Shown here one piece after another: positions 1 to 8,171 of a stretch of DNA of 64,000 nt; the stretch's first letter is position 1, and each line of letters opens with the position of its first letter. Below the pieces are notes generated by a model. That model did not search any database and was not told the origin of the DNA. It saw only the letters and a list, made by a program, of their open reading frames with translations. Position numbers and translations under genes: made by a program. The stretch comes from HGM04593 sp045631205. GTDB taxonomy: Bacteria > Bacteroidota > Bacteroidia > Bacteroidales > Bacteroidaceae. Where the stretch lies: NCBI GenBank assembly GCA_045631205.1, contig JAZQUI010000023.1, forward strand, positions 1 through 64,000, written 5' to 3'.

Positions 1-858
1 CACTAGCTCAAAGACAAGGTAGAACCACAACTGTCCCATAAGCACCAGAATGAACAGGGTGATGGCGCGTGTGTTGAAGGTCAGGATGTTTGTGTATTTC
101 ATCAGCGGGATGCTGCCCTGGCGAAACTCCTTGCGGAGTGATTCGGGAATTGATGTGCCATATTTGCTGTTAACGGTGCTGATGAATTTCTGGAATTTTG
201 GGGTCATGCGCTCCTGATTCTCTACATATGCAATATATGCGTTGAGGAATATCTTCCAGAAGAAATTGCCTTTCCATGGTGTCTCTTTGTACTCGCGGCG
301 TACTGTGGCCGAGTTGTGGAACTCGTTGCCGTTCTTCTCGTTGATAAAGTATAGGTGTATGTTGCGGTAGTAGTCGGCAAGCTGGCATTGTGAGCCGTGT
401 ACCCAGAATCCGCAGAATCCGCAGAGAATCCATATAATGGCTCCCCATTCGTATTCGGGAGCGAAGGGTATGGGTTGGAATGTTTCGCGGGCGGCTATGG
501 CAAAATATATGCAGAAGAACCAGCAGTCGCCGGCAAAGCCGTCGAGTATGCGTCCCCAACGTGTTTTTTGCCCTGTGATACGTGCCAGCTGTCCGTCGGT
601 GCTATCGTATAGGTTCGCCCACATAAGCAACAGTACTCCTAAAATGTTCCATCTGAGGCTTGTTTGCCCGAAACAGACACCGGCTGCAATGCCTAGAAAG
701 ATTGATGCAATGGTTATAGCGTTGGGGTGTATGCCTCGGTTGCGGAAGAATAGCGCGCAACGGAAACCCAAGGGACGGTAGAACCAAAGGTCGAGAAATT
801 CTTCGGTGTCTTGTGATTTTATTGATGCGTTATATAGTTTTCTGTCTTGCTCGTTCAT
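1..858 (-). CDS. CDP-alcohol phosphatidyltransferase family protein (3' end cut by window edge)
   Basis: Membrane enzyme that would transfer a phospho-alcohol from, or to, a CDP-activated partner. Read from the ATG at 858, 286 codons are open to the left edge with no stop, so the C-terminus is missing. The family signature is visible at residues 85-106: DSTDGQLAR, then G102 and D106 in GRILD. The fourth aspartate sits one residue late (GFAGD, D111) compared with the usual D-x3-D. Hydrophobic segments lie near residues 48-63, 72-82, 112-122 and 138-150. The start overlaps the stop of the upstream ATP-grasp gene by 4 bases, so the two are translationally coupled. The substrate is not readable from sequence. 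Inositol or another polar head group is plausible because a nucleotidyltransferase is in the same operon. Confidence 0.85.
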   Translation of the reverse strand, partial: MNEQDRKLYNASIKSQDTEEFLDLWFYRPLGFRCALFFRNRGIHPNAITIASIFLGIAAGVCFGQTSLRWNILGVLLLMWANLYDSTDGQLARITGQKTRWGRILDGFAGDCWFFCIYFAIAARETFQPIPFAPEYEWGAIIWILCGFCGFWVHGSQCQLADYYRNIHLYFINEKNGNEFHNSATVRREYKETPWKGNFFWKIFLNAYIAYVENQERMTPKFQKFISTVNSKYGTSIPESLRKEFRQGSIPLMKYTNILTFNTRAITLFILVLMGQLWFYLVFELV

Positions 859-1679
859 TGTTCTTTTACTTTTTCTATAATGATGTTTGCTATTTCGCGC
901 GCAGCCTCTTCGCGTACGGCCGAGAAACTGGGGAAGTCGTTGAGGTCTATTATGTAAATGTCGCCGCAGGCGGTTATTATGGCATCGCCGCCGAAGATTG
1001 TGAGCCCAAGAGCTTCGGCTGCCTTAAATGCTGTCTCTTTAAGATTTTCTGCGGTAAAGGGGTATTTTTGTTGTGCGCCGTTTATTTTTTCGAGCCCGAA
1101 CTTTGTTTTTTCTATATCGGGGTAGGCATAACTGAAGAAATTACTCTTTATACCATAGAACTTTACAATGTCGCCTGCTATGTGGGTACAGATAACGGCA
1201 TTGTTGCAACCGTTGGATGTTATTTTCTCAAAAGCCTTGCGGGCCTCTTCGTGGCAAGTGATATATGCGACATCTTCTTTGCGGCACGACCACCCTTCGC
1301 CGCGTTTTATCCACGCAGGGTATGTGATGCCTGTGAGTTCGTGGGTGTTGTTTATTATTTTGTATTGCGGCTGTTTTATACCGTGTCGTTCAAGGGTTTG
1401 CACCATCCTTGTGCGTGAGCAGTTTTCAACGCTTTCGGGATTGTTCAGTACAATGGTGCCTTGTGCTTTGTGGTATTTCAGTTGTTGCAGGGTGGTTGCT
1501 GTGCGCGACATATGCAGTATGGCATCACTCCCGGCGGGGATATCCTCCTTTTCATCGCATCTTTCTATGATTGCCCCCCTGGCTATGAGCTCTTTTTCCA
1601 CAGCACACAGTATGGCGGCATCGCTCTCCGTCATCTGCGGTGAGTTAAGCGGGTTGCGTGCTATGGTTGTTATTTTCAT
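855..1679 (-). CDS. ATP-grasp (RimK-like) protein of the head-group operon
   Basis: A 274-residue cytosolic protein with no signal peptide. It looks like a compact ATP-grasp ligase: NNPESVENCSRTRM at about 79-92 resembles the start of the central ATP-binding region, AWIKRGEGW (122-130) supplies a likely nucleotide-contacting lysine, and DLNDFPSF (245-252) resembles the metal-binding D/E-x-N strand. ATP-grasp enzymes usually join a carboxylate to an amine through an acylphosphate; the substrates here are unknown. The gene overlaps the upstream nucleotidyltransferase by 4 bases and the downstream CDP-alcohol phosphatidyltransferase by 4 bases, so all three probably act on one product. The fold call rests on motif spacing alone. 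Confidence 0.7.
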   Translation of the reverse strand: MKITTIARNPLNSPQMTESDAAILCAVEKELIARGAIIERCDEKEDIPAGSDAILHMSRTATTLQQLKYHKAQGTIVLNNPESVENCSRTRMVQTLERHGIKQPQYKIINNTHELTGITYPAWIKRGEGWSCRKEDVAYITCHEEARKAFEKITSNGCNNAVICTHIAGDIVKFYGIKSNFFSYAYPDIEKTKFGLEKINGAQQKYPFTAENLKETAFKAAEALGLTIFGGDAIITACGDIYIIDLNDFPSFSAVREEAAREIANIIIEKVKEQ

Positions 1680-2377
1680 TGTTGCGATAGGAATTTTTCG
1701 GCTTTCTCAATATCCTCGGCGTGGTCAATGTCTATAATCTTCTCAAAAGGGAAGGCTTTGAGGGTGAGTCCGTCGGCAATGAGCCCACGCTGGAAGTTAC
1801 GCATGCGCGCAGTGCCTTCAGCCATGCAACGTTCCAGTGTTGTAAGCGCTTTAGGGGTAAGGCCGTATATACCACCCGATATGTAACGGGTGTCGCTATC
1901 TGCCGTGTCGAGAAAAGCTGTTATTTCAAGTTCTTCGTCGGTGGCTACATACAGGGGTTTTTCATCGTCGATGTAATCGGTAACAGCCATAAGACCGTCG
2001 CCGGCATTCTCTTCAAAAGCCTTGATGTAGCGTGAGAACTCCTCTTCGTGGAAGAGTGTATCGACCGTTGTGAGGCAGAACTTTTCGTCACCTTGCAGGT
2101 GGGGTATCAGCGCGTGCATACTGTGCATTGAGCTTGGCGTGTCCTTTACTACAATGTTTATGGGAAGGGTTTGCTGCAACTTCTGCAACAAGGCAAGTGT
2201 TTGCGGTTGCTGCTCGTTTACAATGATGCTTATCTCTGTTGCACCGTGGCGTGTGAATATTTTTACAAGGCGTTCTATGATGGGAACGCCTTGTATCTCT
2301 ATAAGTGGCTTGGGAGCTTTCACGCCTTCGCTTGCGAGGCGCGAGCCCTCTCCGGCTGCTATGATTGCAAATTTCAT
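1676..2377 (-). CDS. Sugar-phosphate/alcohol-phosphate nucleotidyltransferase (MobA/RmlA-like)
   Basis: A 233-residue NTP transferase. The N-terminal AAGEGSRLASEG (7-18) followed by APKPL (21-25) is the nucleotide-binding signature, D106 in TTVDTLF is a likely metal ligand, and IDIDHAEDIEKAEKF near the C-terminus is the usual second acidic site. Such enzymes make CDP-, UDP- or GDP-activated compounds from a phosphorylated sugar or alcohol. Placed ahead of a CDP-alcohol phosphatidyltransferase, it may make a CDP-activated head group, as the inositol-1-phosphate cytidylyltransferase half of archaeal/thermophile IPCT-DIPPS does. That substrate is inference. It lies 5 bases after pdxA and overlaps the next gene by 4 bases. 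Confidence 0.8.
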   Translation of the reverse strand: MKFAIIAAGEGSRLASEGVKAPKPLIEIQGVPIIERLVKIFTRHGATEISIIVNEQQPQTLALLQKLQQTLPINIVVKDTPSSMHSMHALIPHLQGDEKFCLTTVDTLFHEEEFSRYIKAFEENAGDGLMAVTDYIDDEKPLYVATDEELEITAFLDTADSDTRYISGGIYGLTPKALTTLERCMAEGTARMRNFQRGLIADGLTLKAFPFEKIIDIDHAEDIEKAEKFLSQQ

Positions 2378-2382
2378 CTTTA

Positions 2383-3474
2383 TCAGTTGTCGCTTTGCAG
2401 GTTCAGGCGGTTACTGTCGTCGCGTTTCTCATGGTAGAGCTTGCGTAGAGGGTTGCGACGCGCTTCGTTGTACATAGTGCGGTTGCGGTATATATCTATA
2501 GCTGCGTAGATTGCCTGGCGGAATGAGTTTTCATCGGCAAGGCCTTTGCCGGCAATGTCGTATGCAACACCGTGGGCCGGTGATGTGCGTATGATAGATA
2601 GACCGGCGGTGAAGTTGATACCGTCGCTCATTCCCAATGCTTTCAAGGGTGCAAGGCCCTGGTCGTGGTACATTGCGAGTATGGCATCGAAACAGGTGTA
2701 TTTTCCGCTACCCATAAAGCCATCGACTGCGAAAGGACCATAGCAGAAGATACCGCCATCGTTCATTTTTCTAATTGTGGGCGCGATAATCTCGTTCTCC
2801 TCGCTGCCCAGAAGACCGTTGTCACCGGCGTGAGGGTTAAGCGATAGTACTGCAATCTTGGGTGCGTCTATGTTAAAGTCCTCGATGAGGCTTTTGTTGA
2901 GTATGGTAAGTTTTTCTTCGATGAGTTCGGGTGTTATGGCTGCCGGTACATCGCGCAGTGCAAGGTGTGATGTTGCCACTGCAACGCGTACTTCACCACT
3001 GCAAAGCAACATAAGTGATTTTTCTTCGCCACCGCAACGCTCTTGTAGGTACTCGGTGTGTCCGGGGAAGTCAAAAGCATCGTTTTGAATGGTACTTTTG
3101 TTAATAGGTGATGTTACCAATACATCAATTTTACCCTCTTTGTAATCCTTTATGGCTTGTTCAAGTGCTTCGAAGGCTGCCAGACCTGCTTCCTGTGTGT
3201 TGTTGCCGAGTTCTATGCGCACTTCGTCGTTGTTACAATTTACTATATTGAGTTTTCCCTCTTGTATTTCGTCGAACTTTTCGATTGCATTGTATGGTAT
3301 ATCCATTTCAAGTGCCTTACGATGGTAGGCTGCCGACTTGGGTGAACCGTAAACTATGGGTGTACAGATGTCGAACATCTCTGCTGTTGCAAAGGTCTTG
3401 AAAATTACCTCGTATCCTATGCCGTTGATATCGCCTTGTGTGATACCGACGCGTATTTTGCGTTTTTCGCTCAT
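2383..3474 (-). CDS. pdxA: 4-hydroxythreonine-4-phosphate dehydrogenase PdxA
   Basis: Oxidises 4-phosphohydroxy-L-threonine for pyridoxal-5'-phosphate synthesis (DXP-dependent route), in the cytosol. The 363-residue product has the PdxA landmarks: ITQGDINGIGYEV at the N-terminus (a Bacteroidota form of GDPAGIGPE), TSPINK, the metal-ligand histidines in DFPGHTEYL, LNPHAGDNG and AMYHDQGLAP, and the C-terminal TSPAHGVAYDIAGKG. Length is slightly above the usual 330-350. It starts 4 bases after the DUF4837 gene and is followed 5 bases later by the nucleotidyltransferase, so it is read with the lipid-type genes although its pathway is different. Confidence 0.95.
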   Translation of the reverse strand: MSEKRKIRVGITQGDINGIGYEVIFKTFATAEMFDICTPIVYGSPKSAAYHRKALEMDIPYNAIEKFDEIQEGKLNIVNCNNDEVRIELGNNTQEAGLAAFEALEQAIKDYKEGKIDVLVTSPINKSTIQNDAFDFPGHTEYLQERCGGEEKSLMLLCSGEVRVAVATSHLALRDVPAAITPELIEEKLTILNKSLIEDFNIDAPKIAVLSLNPHAGDNGLLGSEENEIIAPTIRKMNDGGIFCYGPFAVDGFMGSGKYTCFDAILAMYHDQGLAPLKALGMSDGINFTAGLSIIRTSPAHGVAYDIAGKGLADENSFRQAIYAAIDIYRNRTMYNEARRNPLRKLYHEKRDDSNRLNLQSDN

Positions 3475-3478
3475 TGTA

Positions 3479-4540
3479 TTATTGGTTGTTTTCGTTGTTT
3501 TCGATTATAATTTCGGGTATGTGATAGCTGTTCTCTATATCCTTGTCTGCGGGAAGTTTTAGTGAGAAGAGGGCTGCTTCGAGCTTGCGTATGAGGTCGC
3601 CTTTCTTCTTGTTGGGTGCATATACGAATGTTTCGGCTACAATTACGCGGCCGTTCTTTTCATCCACTACCTGATGCGAAACGAATGGGCCTCCCATCAT
3701 ATCGTTCTCCATTTGCCAGAGTCCTTTTGCTACCTGCATATAGCGCTGGCGGTACTCTGTGTCGTAGAGGTCGACAAACATTGTGTCGGTAGCCATATAG
3801 CGGTCGGGGCGGTTGCCGGGAATATTCACCTTCATTATGGAGTCGCGTTTCTGCAAGAAGTTCTCGCGTGAGAAATTGTCAACACTTGTGTATGGGTAGC
3901 TGTAAATGACATAGTTCTGTATGCTGCTGTTGTGGTTCGAAATGTCCGATGCCCATAGGAAGTCCTTGCCGCTTTTTATGCCGCGTATGTTTTTGCTTAT
4001 CAACATCTCGCATCCGAATTTGCTGCGTGCCGAATCCATAAACTGTTCGTTGTGGTTCTCTTTGAGGTCGCGTAGTTCGCGGTTCATTTCAGCCGATGTA
4101 AAGAAATCTATTATCACCTGTGCATTCTTGCTAACATACTCTTCAAAAGCCTTTGCGTCGGGTGACTGTATAGTCATAATCATCTGCGGCTGGGCATATT
4201 TGTCCTCGGTGAACTTGAATTTTGTCTGGGTGTATTGTGTCTTGTCAATCTTTACCTCAATTACGTTGCGGAATGATTTAAGCAAGCGGCTGAAAGCTGT
4301 TGGGGCTGTCTGCGATATGCGGAATGAACGTTCCGACTGGGGGAGTGCGGGTACATCGGTATCTAGTACATCGTAAAGAGCACGTCCGGCAGGTGCGTTC
4401 CATAAGCCTTCGTCACAAACTACAAGAACTTCGTAGGGTAGTCCGCTCGATGCGGGGAGCAACATTGACATTTTTTTGCCGTCACCGCTACAAGCGGCCA
4501 ATATTGTTGCTGCAAAAAATAGTGTGATAAGTTTTCTCAT
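3479..4540 (-). CDS. DUF4837 family lipoprotein
   Basis: A 353-residue predicted lipoprotein. The N-terminus MRKLITLFFAATILAAC is a short signal peptide ending in a lipobox with Cys17, followed by SGDGKK. The family (DUF4837) is typical of Bacteroidota and has no assigned role. The body has two weakly similar halves rich in charged and aromatic residues and no obvious catalytic motif. It lies 13 bases after rlmN and 4 before pdxA, so it is probably in one transcript with them. Periplasmic or outer-membrane anchoring is inferred from the lipobox. Confidence 0.8.
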   Translation of the reverse strand: MRKLITLFFAATILAACSGDGKKMSMLLPASSGLPYEVLVVCDEGLWNAPAGRALYDVLDTDVPALPQSERSFRISQTAPTAFSRLLKSFRNVIEVKIDKTQYTQTKFKFTEDKYAQPQMIMTIQSPDAKAFEEYVSKNAQVIIDFFTSAEMNRELRDLKENHNEQFMDSARSKFGCEMLISKNIRGIKSGKDFLWASDISNHNSSIQNYVIYSYPYTSVDNFSRENFLQKRDSIMKVNIPGNRPDRYMATDTMFVDLYDTEYRQRYMQVAKGLWQMENDMMGGPFVSHQVVDEKNGRVIVAETFVYAPNKKKGDLIRKLEAALFSLKLPADKDIENSYHIPEIIIENNENNQ

Positions 4541-4553
4541 ATTAGTTATTGTT

Positions 4554-5582
4554 CTATTGTTTTTCGTTTTTTAGGGTAGACAGCATACCGCAGGCGGCAA
4601 AGATGTCCTCGCCGCGCGAGGCTCTTATGGTGGTAAAGAGTCCGTTCTTTGTGAGGTAATCGCGCAGTTCTGTCATCTCCTCTTCGCCGACACCGTCAAG
4701 GGGAACGCCGGGTATGGCGTGGTAGCGTATGAGGTTCATACGGCAGTCGAGCCCTTCGAGCAGTTGCAACAACTTTCGGGCGTGGTAACGGCCGTCGTTT
4801 ATGCCTTTGAACACAATGTACTCGAATGTGAGCCTGCGCTGGTGGCTCCAGTTATACTCTTTCAATAACTCCACAATTTCGCCAATGGAATAGCCACGCT
4901 CGGCAGGCATAATCTCTGCACGTTTTTCGGGCACGGGGTGGTGCAGGCTTATCGCAATGTGGTAATCGCCGCTGTCGAGCAATCTTTTCAATCCTTTGCG
5001 CACACCGGCCGATGAAACGGTCAAGCGGTGAGGGCTCCACGCCAAGCTGTAATCGGCGGTAAGTATCTCTATGGTTTTTAGTATGTTGTCGAGGTTGTCG
5101 CAAGGCTCGCCCATACCCATAAATACAATGTTTGTGAGTTTTTCGTGCTCGGGCAATGCAAATATCTGGTTAAGAATTTCGTTGGCAGTAAGGTTGGCAG
5201 TGTATTTCTGCTTTCCTGTCATACAGAACAGACAGTTCATCTTACAACCTACCTGGCACGAAACGCATAGAGTAGCGCGGTCGCCGTCGGGTATATACAC
5301 AGCTTCCACAAAATGGTTGTTGTCCACAGCGTAGAGATATTTCACTGTGCCGTCGCATGAGCGTGCGGCGTCTGCCGGCGGCATATAGCCCACCTCGAAC
5401 AGTTCGGCAAGTTTTTCGCGGTTTTTCAGCGATATGTTCGACATCTCCTCAATGCTGCGTACACGTTTCCTGTACACCCAATCGGCTATCTGTTTTGCAG
5501 TGAATGCGGGCATACCGGCTTCTTGTACAGCCGCTTTCAACTCAGTGAGGGTCATGCCCAATAAATATCTTTTCTCGCTCAT
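4554..5582 (-). CDS. rlmN: Dual-specificity 23S rRNA/tRNA adenine C2-methyltransferase RlmN
   Basis: Radical SAM enzyme that methylates C2 of A2503 in 23S rRNA and of A37 in some tRNAs. The start is placed at the ATG at 5582 (MSEKRYLL), giving 342 residues, the normal RlmN length; the 15 extra upstream codons would overlap the -7 promoter box at 5625-5632. The radical SAM motif CKMNCLFC gives Cys113, Cys117 and Cys120. The C-terminal catalytic cysteine is in FAACGML (about residue 331). FMGMGEPCDN, the SAM-contacting stretch, is intact. This is the first gene of the leftward operon. Confidence 0.95.
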   Translation of the reverse strand: MSEKRYLLGMTLTELKAAVQEAGMPAFTAKQIADWVYRKRVRSIEEMSNISLKNREKLAELFEVGYMPPADAARSCDGTVKYLYAVDNNHFVEAVYIPDGDRATLCVSCQVGCKMNCLFCMTGKQKYTANLTANEILNQIFALPEHEKLTNIVFMGMGEPCDNLDNILKTIEILTADYSLAWSPHRLTVSSAGVRKGLKRLLDSGDYHIAISLHHPVPEKRAEIMPAERGYSIGEIVELLKEYNWSHQRRLTFEYIVFKGINDGRYHARKLLQLLEGLDCRMNLIRYHAIPGVPLDGVGEEEMTELRDYLTKNGLFTTIRASRGEDIFAACGMLSTLKNEKQ

Positions 5583-5624
5583 TGTTTCTGTCTCTTTTAG
5601 ATGGCCTGTTTTACCATTTAATAG

Positions 5625-5632
5625 CAAAGGTA
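5625..5632 (-). promoter_or_regulatory. -7 box of the rlmN promoter
   Basis: On the minus strand this reads TACCTTTG, an exact match to the Bacteroidota -7 consensus TAnnTTTG. A -33 TTG at the usual distance is not clear. It lies 43-50 bases upstream of the chosen rlmN start and supports that start. Confidence 0.6.
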
Positions 5633-5701
5633 GTGATTATTTTCCAATATATCTTCTATTTATATTATTATTTGTTTTTATAGCTTTTTTGTTGTCGGCT
5701 T

Positions 5702-5734
5702 TTTGTGTTTTATATCGCTTTTTTACTATATTCG
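5702..5734 (+). promoter_or_regulatory. Promoter of the glycosyltransferase-DUF4922/SpoIID operon
   Basis: TTTTG at 5701-5705 supplies a -33 TTG (5703) and TATATTCG at 5727-5734 a variant of TAnnTTTG, 24 bases start to start. Transcription would begin near 5741, giving a leader of about 25 bases before the ATG at 5766. Confidence 0.55.
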
Positions 5735-5765
5735 CCGGCATGTTTCAAAAATTAAAATTCTTATA

Positions 5766-8171
5766 ATGAAAAGCAATAGCATAGAACTGTTTATTCCCCA
5801 AACGACCGAGGTTTTTCCTTTGTCGGAAATGCAGTTTTTAATAGAGTCGGGCAGTATAAAAAAAATATATATATTGAGCAATGGCGCGGTGAACGAGTCT
5901 TTGCCGCCGAAAGTCGAGGTGTTGAATGTGGATTCTTGTCTTTCTACCGAAACTTTTAAGCAGATTGCGACCACGGCGACAGCTGAGTTTGTGGTGTATT
6001 TTTCAAAGGGTTTGCCACAGATTGAAGCAACAGCGTTGGAGAAATTCTGTGATGCCGTGCCCGAAAATGCAGTTATGGCTTATGCCGATTATTACAAAAT
6101 CCTTGACGGTGTGGCGCAGGAGGCTCCGGCGATAGATTATCAGGCGGGTAGTTTGCGCAACGATTTCGACTTCGGTTCGGTGCAGCTTTACCGTCTTTCC
6201 GCGTTGAAGAAATATCTTTTGGAGGAACTTGCATCTTGCTCTTATGCAGGGCTTTACCAATTGCGTCTTGCTTTGAGCCGTGTGGGAGAAATTTTTCACT
6301 ATAAGGAATTTCTATATGCCGAGCCCGAGGATGATACCCGCAAAAGTGGCGAAAAACAGTTCGACTATGTAAACCCGGCACAACGCGATGTGCAGGTGGA
6401 GATGGAAAAGGTGTGTACGCATCACCTCAAAGCGATTGGTGCTTATTTGCCGGCGTGTAAATATCAGCCAATAGACCTTGCACAGGGCGATTTTCCTGTT
6501 GAGGCATCGGTGGTGATACCTGTGCTTAACCGTGCCTCCACGATAGCCGATGCCATTGGCTCTGTGCTTGAACAAAAGACAACTTTCCCTTTCAATATAA
6601 TTGTTGTGGATAACCATTCGACCGACGGAACATCGGCTATTATAGATGGTTTTGGTGACGAGAGGGTGGTACACATTGTGCCTGAACGCAATGATTTGGG
6701 CATTGGCGGTTGCTGGAACGAGGCTGTGGACAGCCCGCAGTGTGGCCGTTTTGCCGTGCAACTCGACAGTGATGACCTTTACAGCTCTCCCGAAACGCTG
6801 CAACGTATTGTTGATGAGTTCTATCTCCAGCGTTGTGCAATGCTGGTGGGTACTTATCGTATTTGCGACTTCGAACTGAATACCTTGCCTCCTGGAGTTA
6901 TAGACCATCGTGAGTGGACCGAAGAGAATGGTCGTAACAATGCCCTGCGCATAAATGGTCTTGGCGCTCCGCGTGCTTTCTACACTCCCGTGATTAGAGA
7001 GGTGGGCTTCCCAAATGTAAGTTATGGCGAGGATTATGCTGTGGGCTTGCAGGTGTCGCGCAATTACCGCATAGGTCGCATATATGATGTACTTTACCTT
7101 TGTCGCCGTTGGGGTGGAAACTCCGATGCTGCATTGTCGCACAATAAGGTTAATGCTCACAATTATTATAAAGACGGGTTGCGCACAACCGAGCTCGAAG
7201 CGCGTTTGCAGTATGTAAAGAGTCTTGAAATACCTTCTTCTCTTGAACTTGCCAATTTCTTCGAGGAACAGTTGCAACAGTGGCCCTCGGCAGCCGAGCG
7301 TTGCGAGGCTTTGCAGGGTGTGAAAGTGCGCAAGCTTGAAAATGGTATAAATCTTCAATATAACCCCGCTCGTGCGGTATCGACCGGTGCAAAGGTTGAT
7401 GCGTCGGCTGTTTCGGCGCGTCCTTGTTTTCTTTGTGCGGGTAACCGCCCTGCCGAGCAACGTGCTTTGCGCGCGATGGGTACCATTGAGGTGCTTGTGA
7501 ACCCTTATCCAATATTGCCTTTTCATTTGACTCTGCCCACGATTGCGCACACACCTCAATTGCTTGCGCCTATGCTTGCCGATATGTTGCATTTGTCAAA
7601 GGCGTGGCCCGAATATGCACTGTTCTACAATGGGGCGAAGTGCGGTGCGTCGGCTCCCGACCATGCTCATTTACAAGCTGTTCGCTCTGCCGATATACCT
7701 TTGTTTGGTGAGTTGTGGAGTGATGTGGTTGAGGATGGGTTGCAACCGCTTTATCTTTTGCCCGGTGGAGCCATACATCGTGTGGAGGGCTATGTGGTGC
7801 CTCTTTTTAAAATTACGGCTTCGAGTGTGAGCGATGCGGTGTCTCTTGTGGAAAGGGTGACCGATGCTCTTCCGCTTATTGGTGAGGAGAAGGAGCCGCG
7901 TATGAATGTGGTTGTGAAGTACCTGCCTGACGAGGGTTATGTGGCTTATATTATTCCGCGCAGTAACCATCGCCCGGCCTCTTATGGCCCGGCCGATGGT
8001 GAGCGTCTTGTGAGCCCGGGAACCCTTGATATGTGCGGTCTTGTGATAACGCCTCGCGAGTGCGATTTCAATGGAGTAACTGCCGATGAGGCTCTTGCAA
8101 TACTCACCGAGGTGGCTTTCAGCGATGAGGTTATGGATGCTGTGTGTGAAAATATAGCGTGTGGCATATGA
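5766..8171 (+). CDS. Glycosyltransferase family 2 fused to DUF4922 (HIT-like) domain
   Basis: An 801-residue fusion with no signal peptide. Residues about 1-235 form an N-terminal region with no clear match, possibly a degenerate glycosyltransferase domain. At about 240-360 there is a GT2 domain: ASVVIPVLNRASTIADAI, IIVVDNHSTDGTS and the metal-binding QLDSDD near 332. From about 550 comes DUF4922, beginning RPCFLCAGNRP and containing HAHLQ near 632, which resembles the H-x-H-x-Q of GalT/HIT nucleotidyl transferases. The start at 5766 is chosen because upstream codons fall in the promoter. It overlaps the SpoIID-domain gene by 4 bases (ATGA). The fusion suggests one enzyme that both handles a nucleotide-sugar and transfers a sugar; the product is unknown. 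Confidence 0.8.
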   Translation: MKSNSIELFIPQTTEVFPLSEMQFLIESGSIKKIYILSNGAVNESLPPKVEVLNVDSCLSTETFKQIATTATAEFVVYFSKGLPQIEATALEKFCDAVPENAVMAYADYYKILDGVAQEAPAIDYQAGSLRNDFDFGSVQLYRLSALKKYLLEELASCSYAGLYQLRLALSRVGEIFHYKEFLYAEPEDDTRKSGEKQFDYVNPAQRDVQVEMEKVCTHHLKAIGAYLPACKYQPIDLAQGDFPVEASVVIPVLNRASTIADAIGSVLEQKTTFPFNIIVVDNHSTDGTSAIIDGFGDERVVHIVPERNDLGIGGCWNEAVDSPQCGRFAVQLDSDDLYSSPETLQRIVDEFYLQRCAMLVGTYRICDFELNTLPPGVIDHREWTEENGRNNALRINGLGAPRAFYTPVIREVGFPNVSYGEDYAVGLQVSRNYRIGRIYDVLYLCRRWGGNSDAALSHNKVNAHNYYKDGLRTTELEARLQYVKSLEIPSSLELANFFEEQLQQWPSAAERCEALQGVKVRKLENGINLQYNPARAVSTGAKVDASAVSARPCFLCAGNRPAEQRALRAMGTIEVLVNPYPILPFHLTLPTIAHTPQLLAPMLADMLHLSKAWPEYALFYNGAKCGASAPDHAHLQAVRSADIPLFGELWSDVVEDGLQPLYLLPGGAIHRVEGYVVPLFKITASSVSDAVSLVERVTDALPLIGEEKEPRMNVVVKYLPDEGYVAYIIPRSNHRPASYGPADGERLVSPGTLDMCGLVITPRECDFNGVTADEALAILTEVAFSDEVMDAVCENIACGI

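Noticed and set aside
6312..7592. A 426-codon open frame on the minus strand opposite the glycosyltransferase-DUF4922 gene
   Set aside because: Its translation has no domain, is rich in His/Arg/Thr as antisense frames are, and the plus-strand frame has clear GT2 and HIT motifs.
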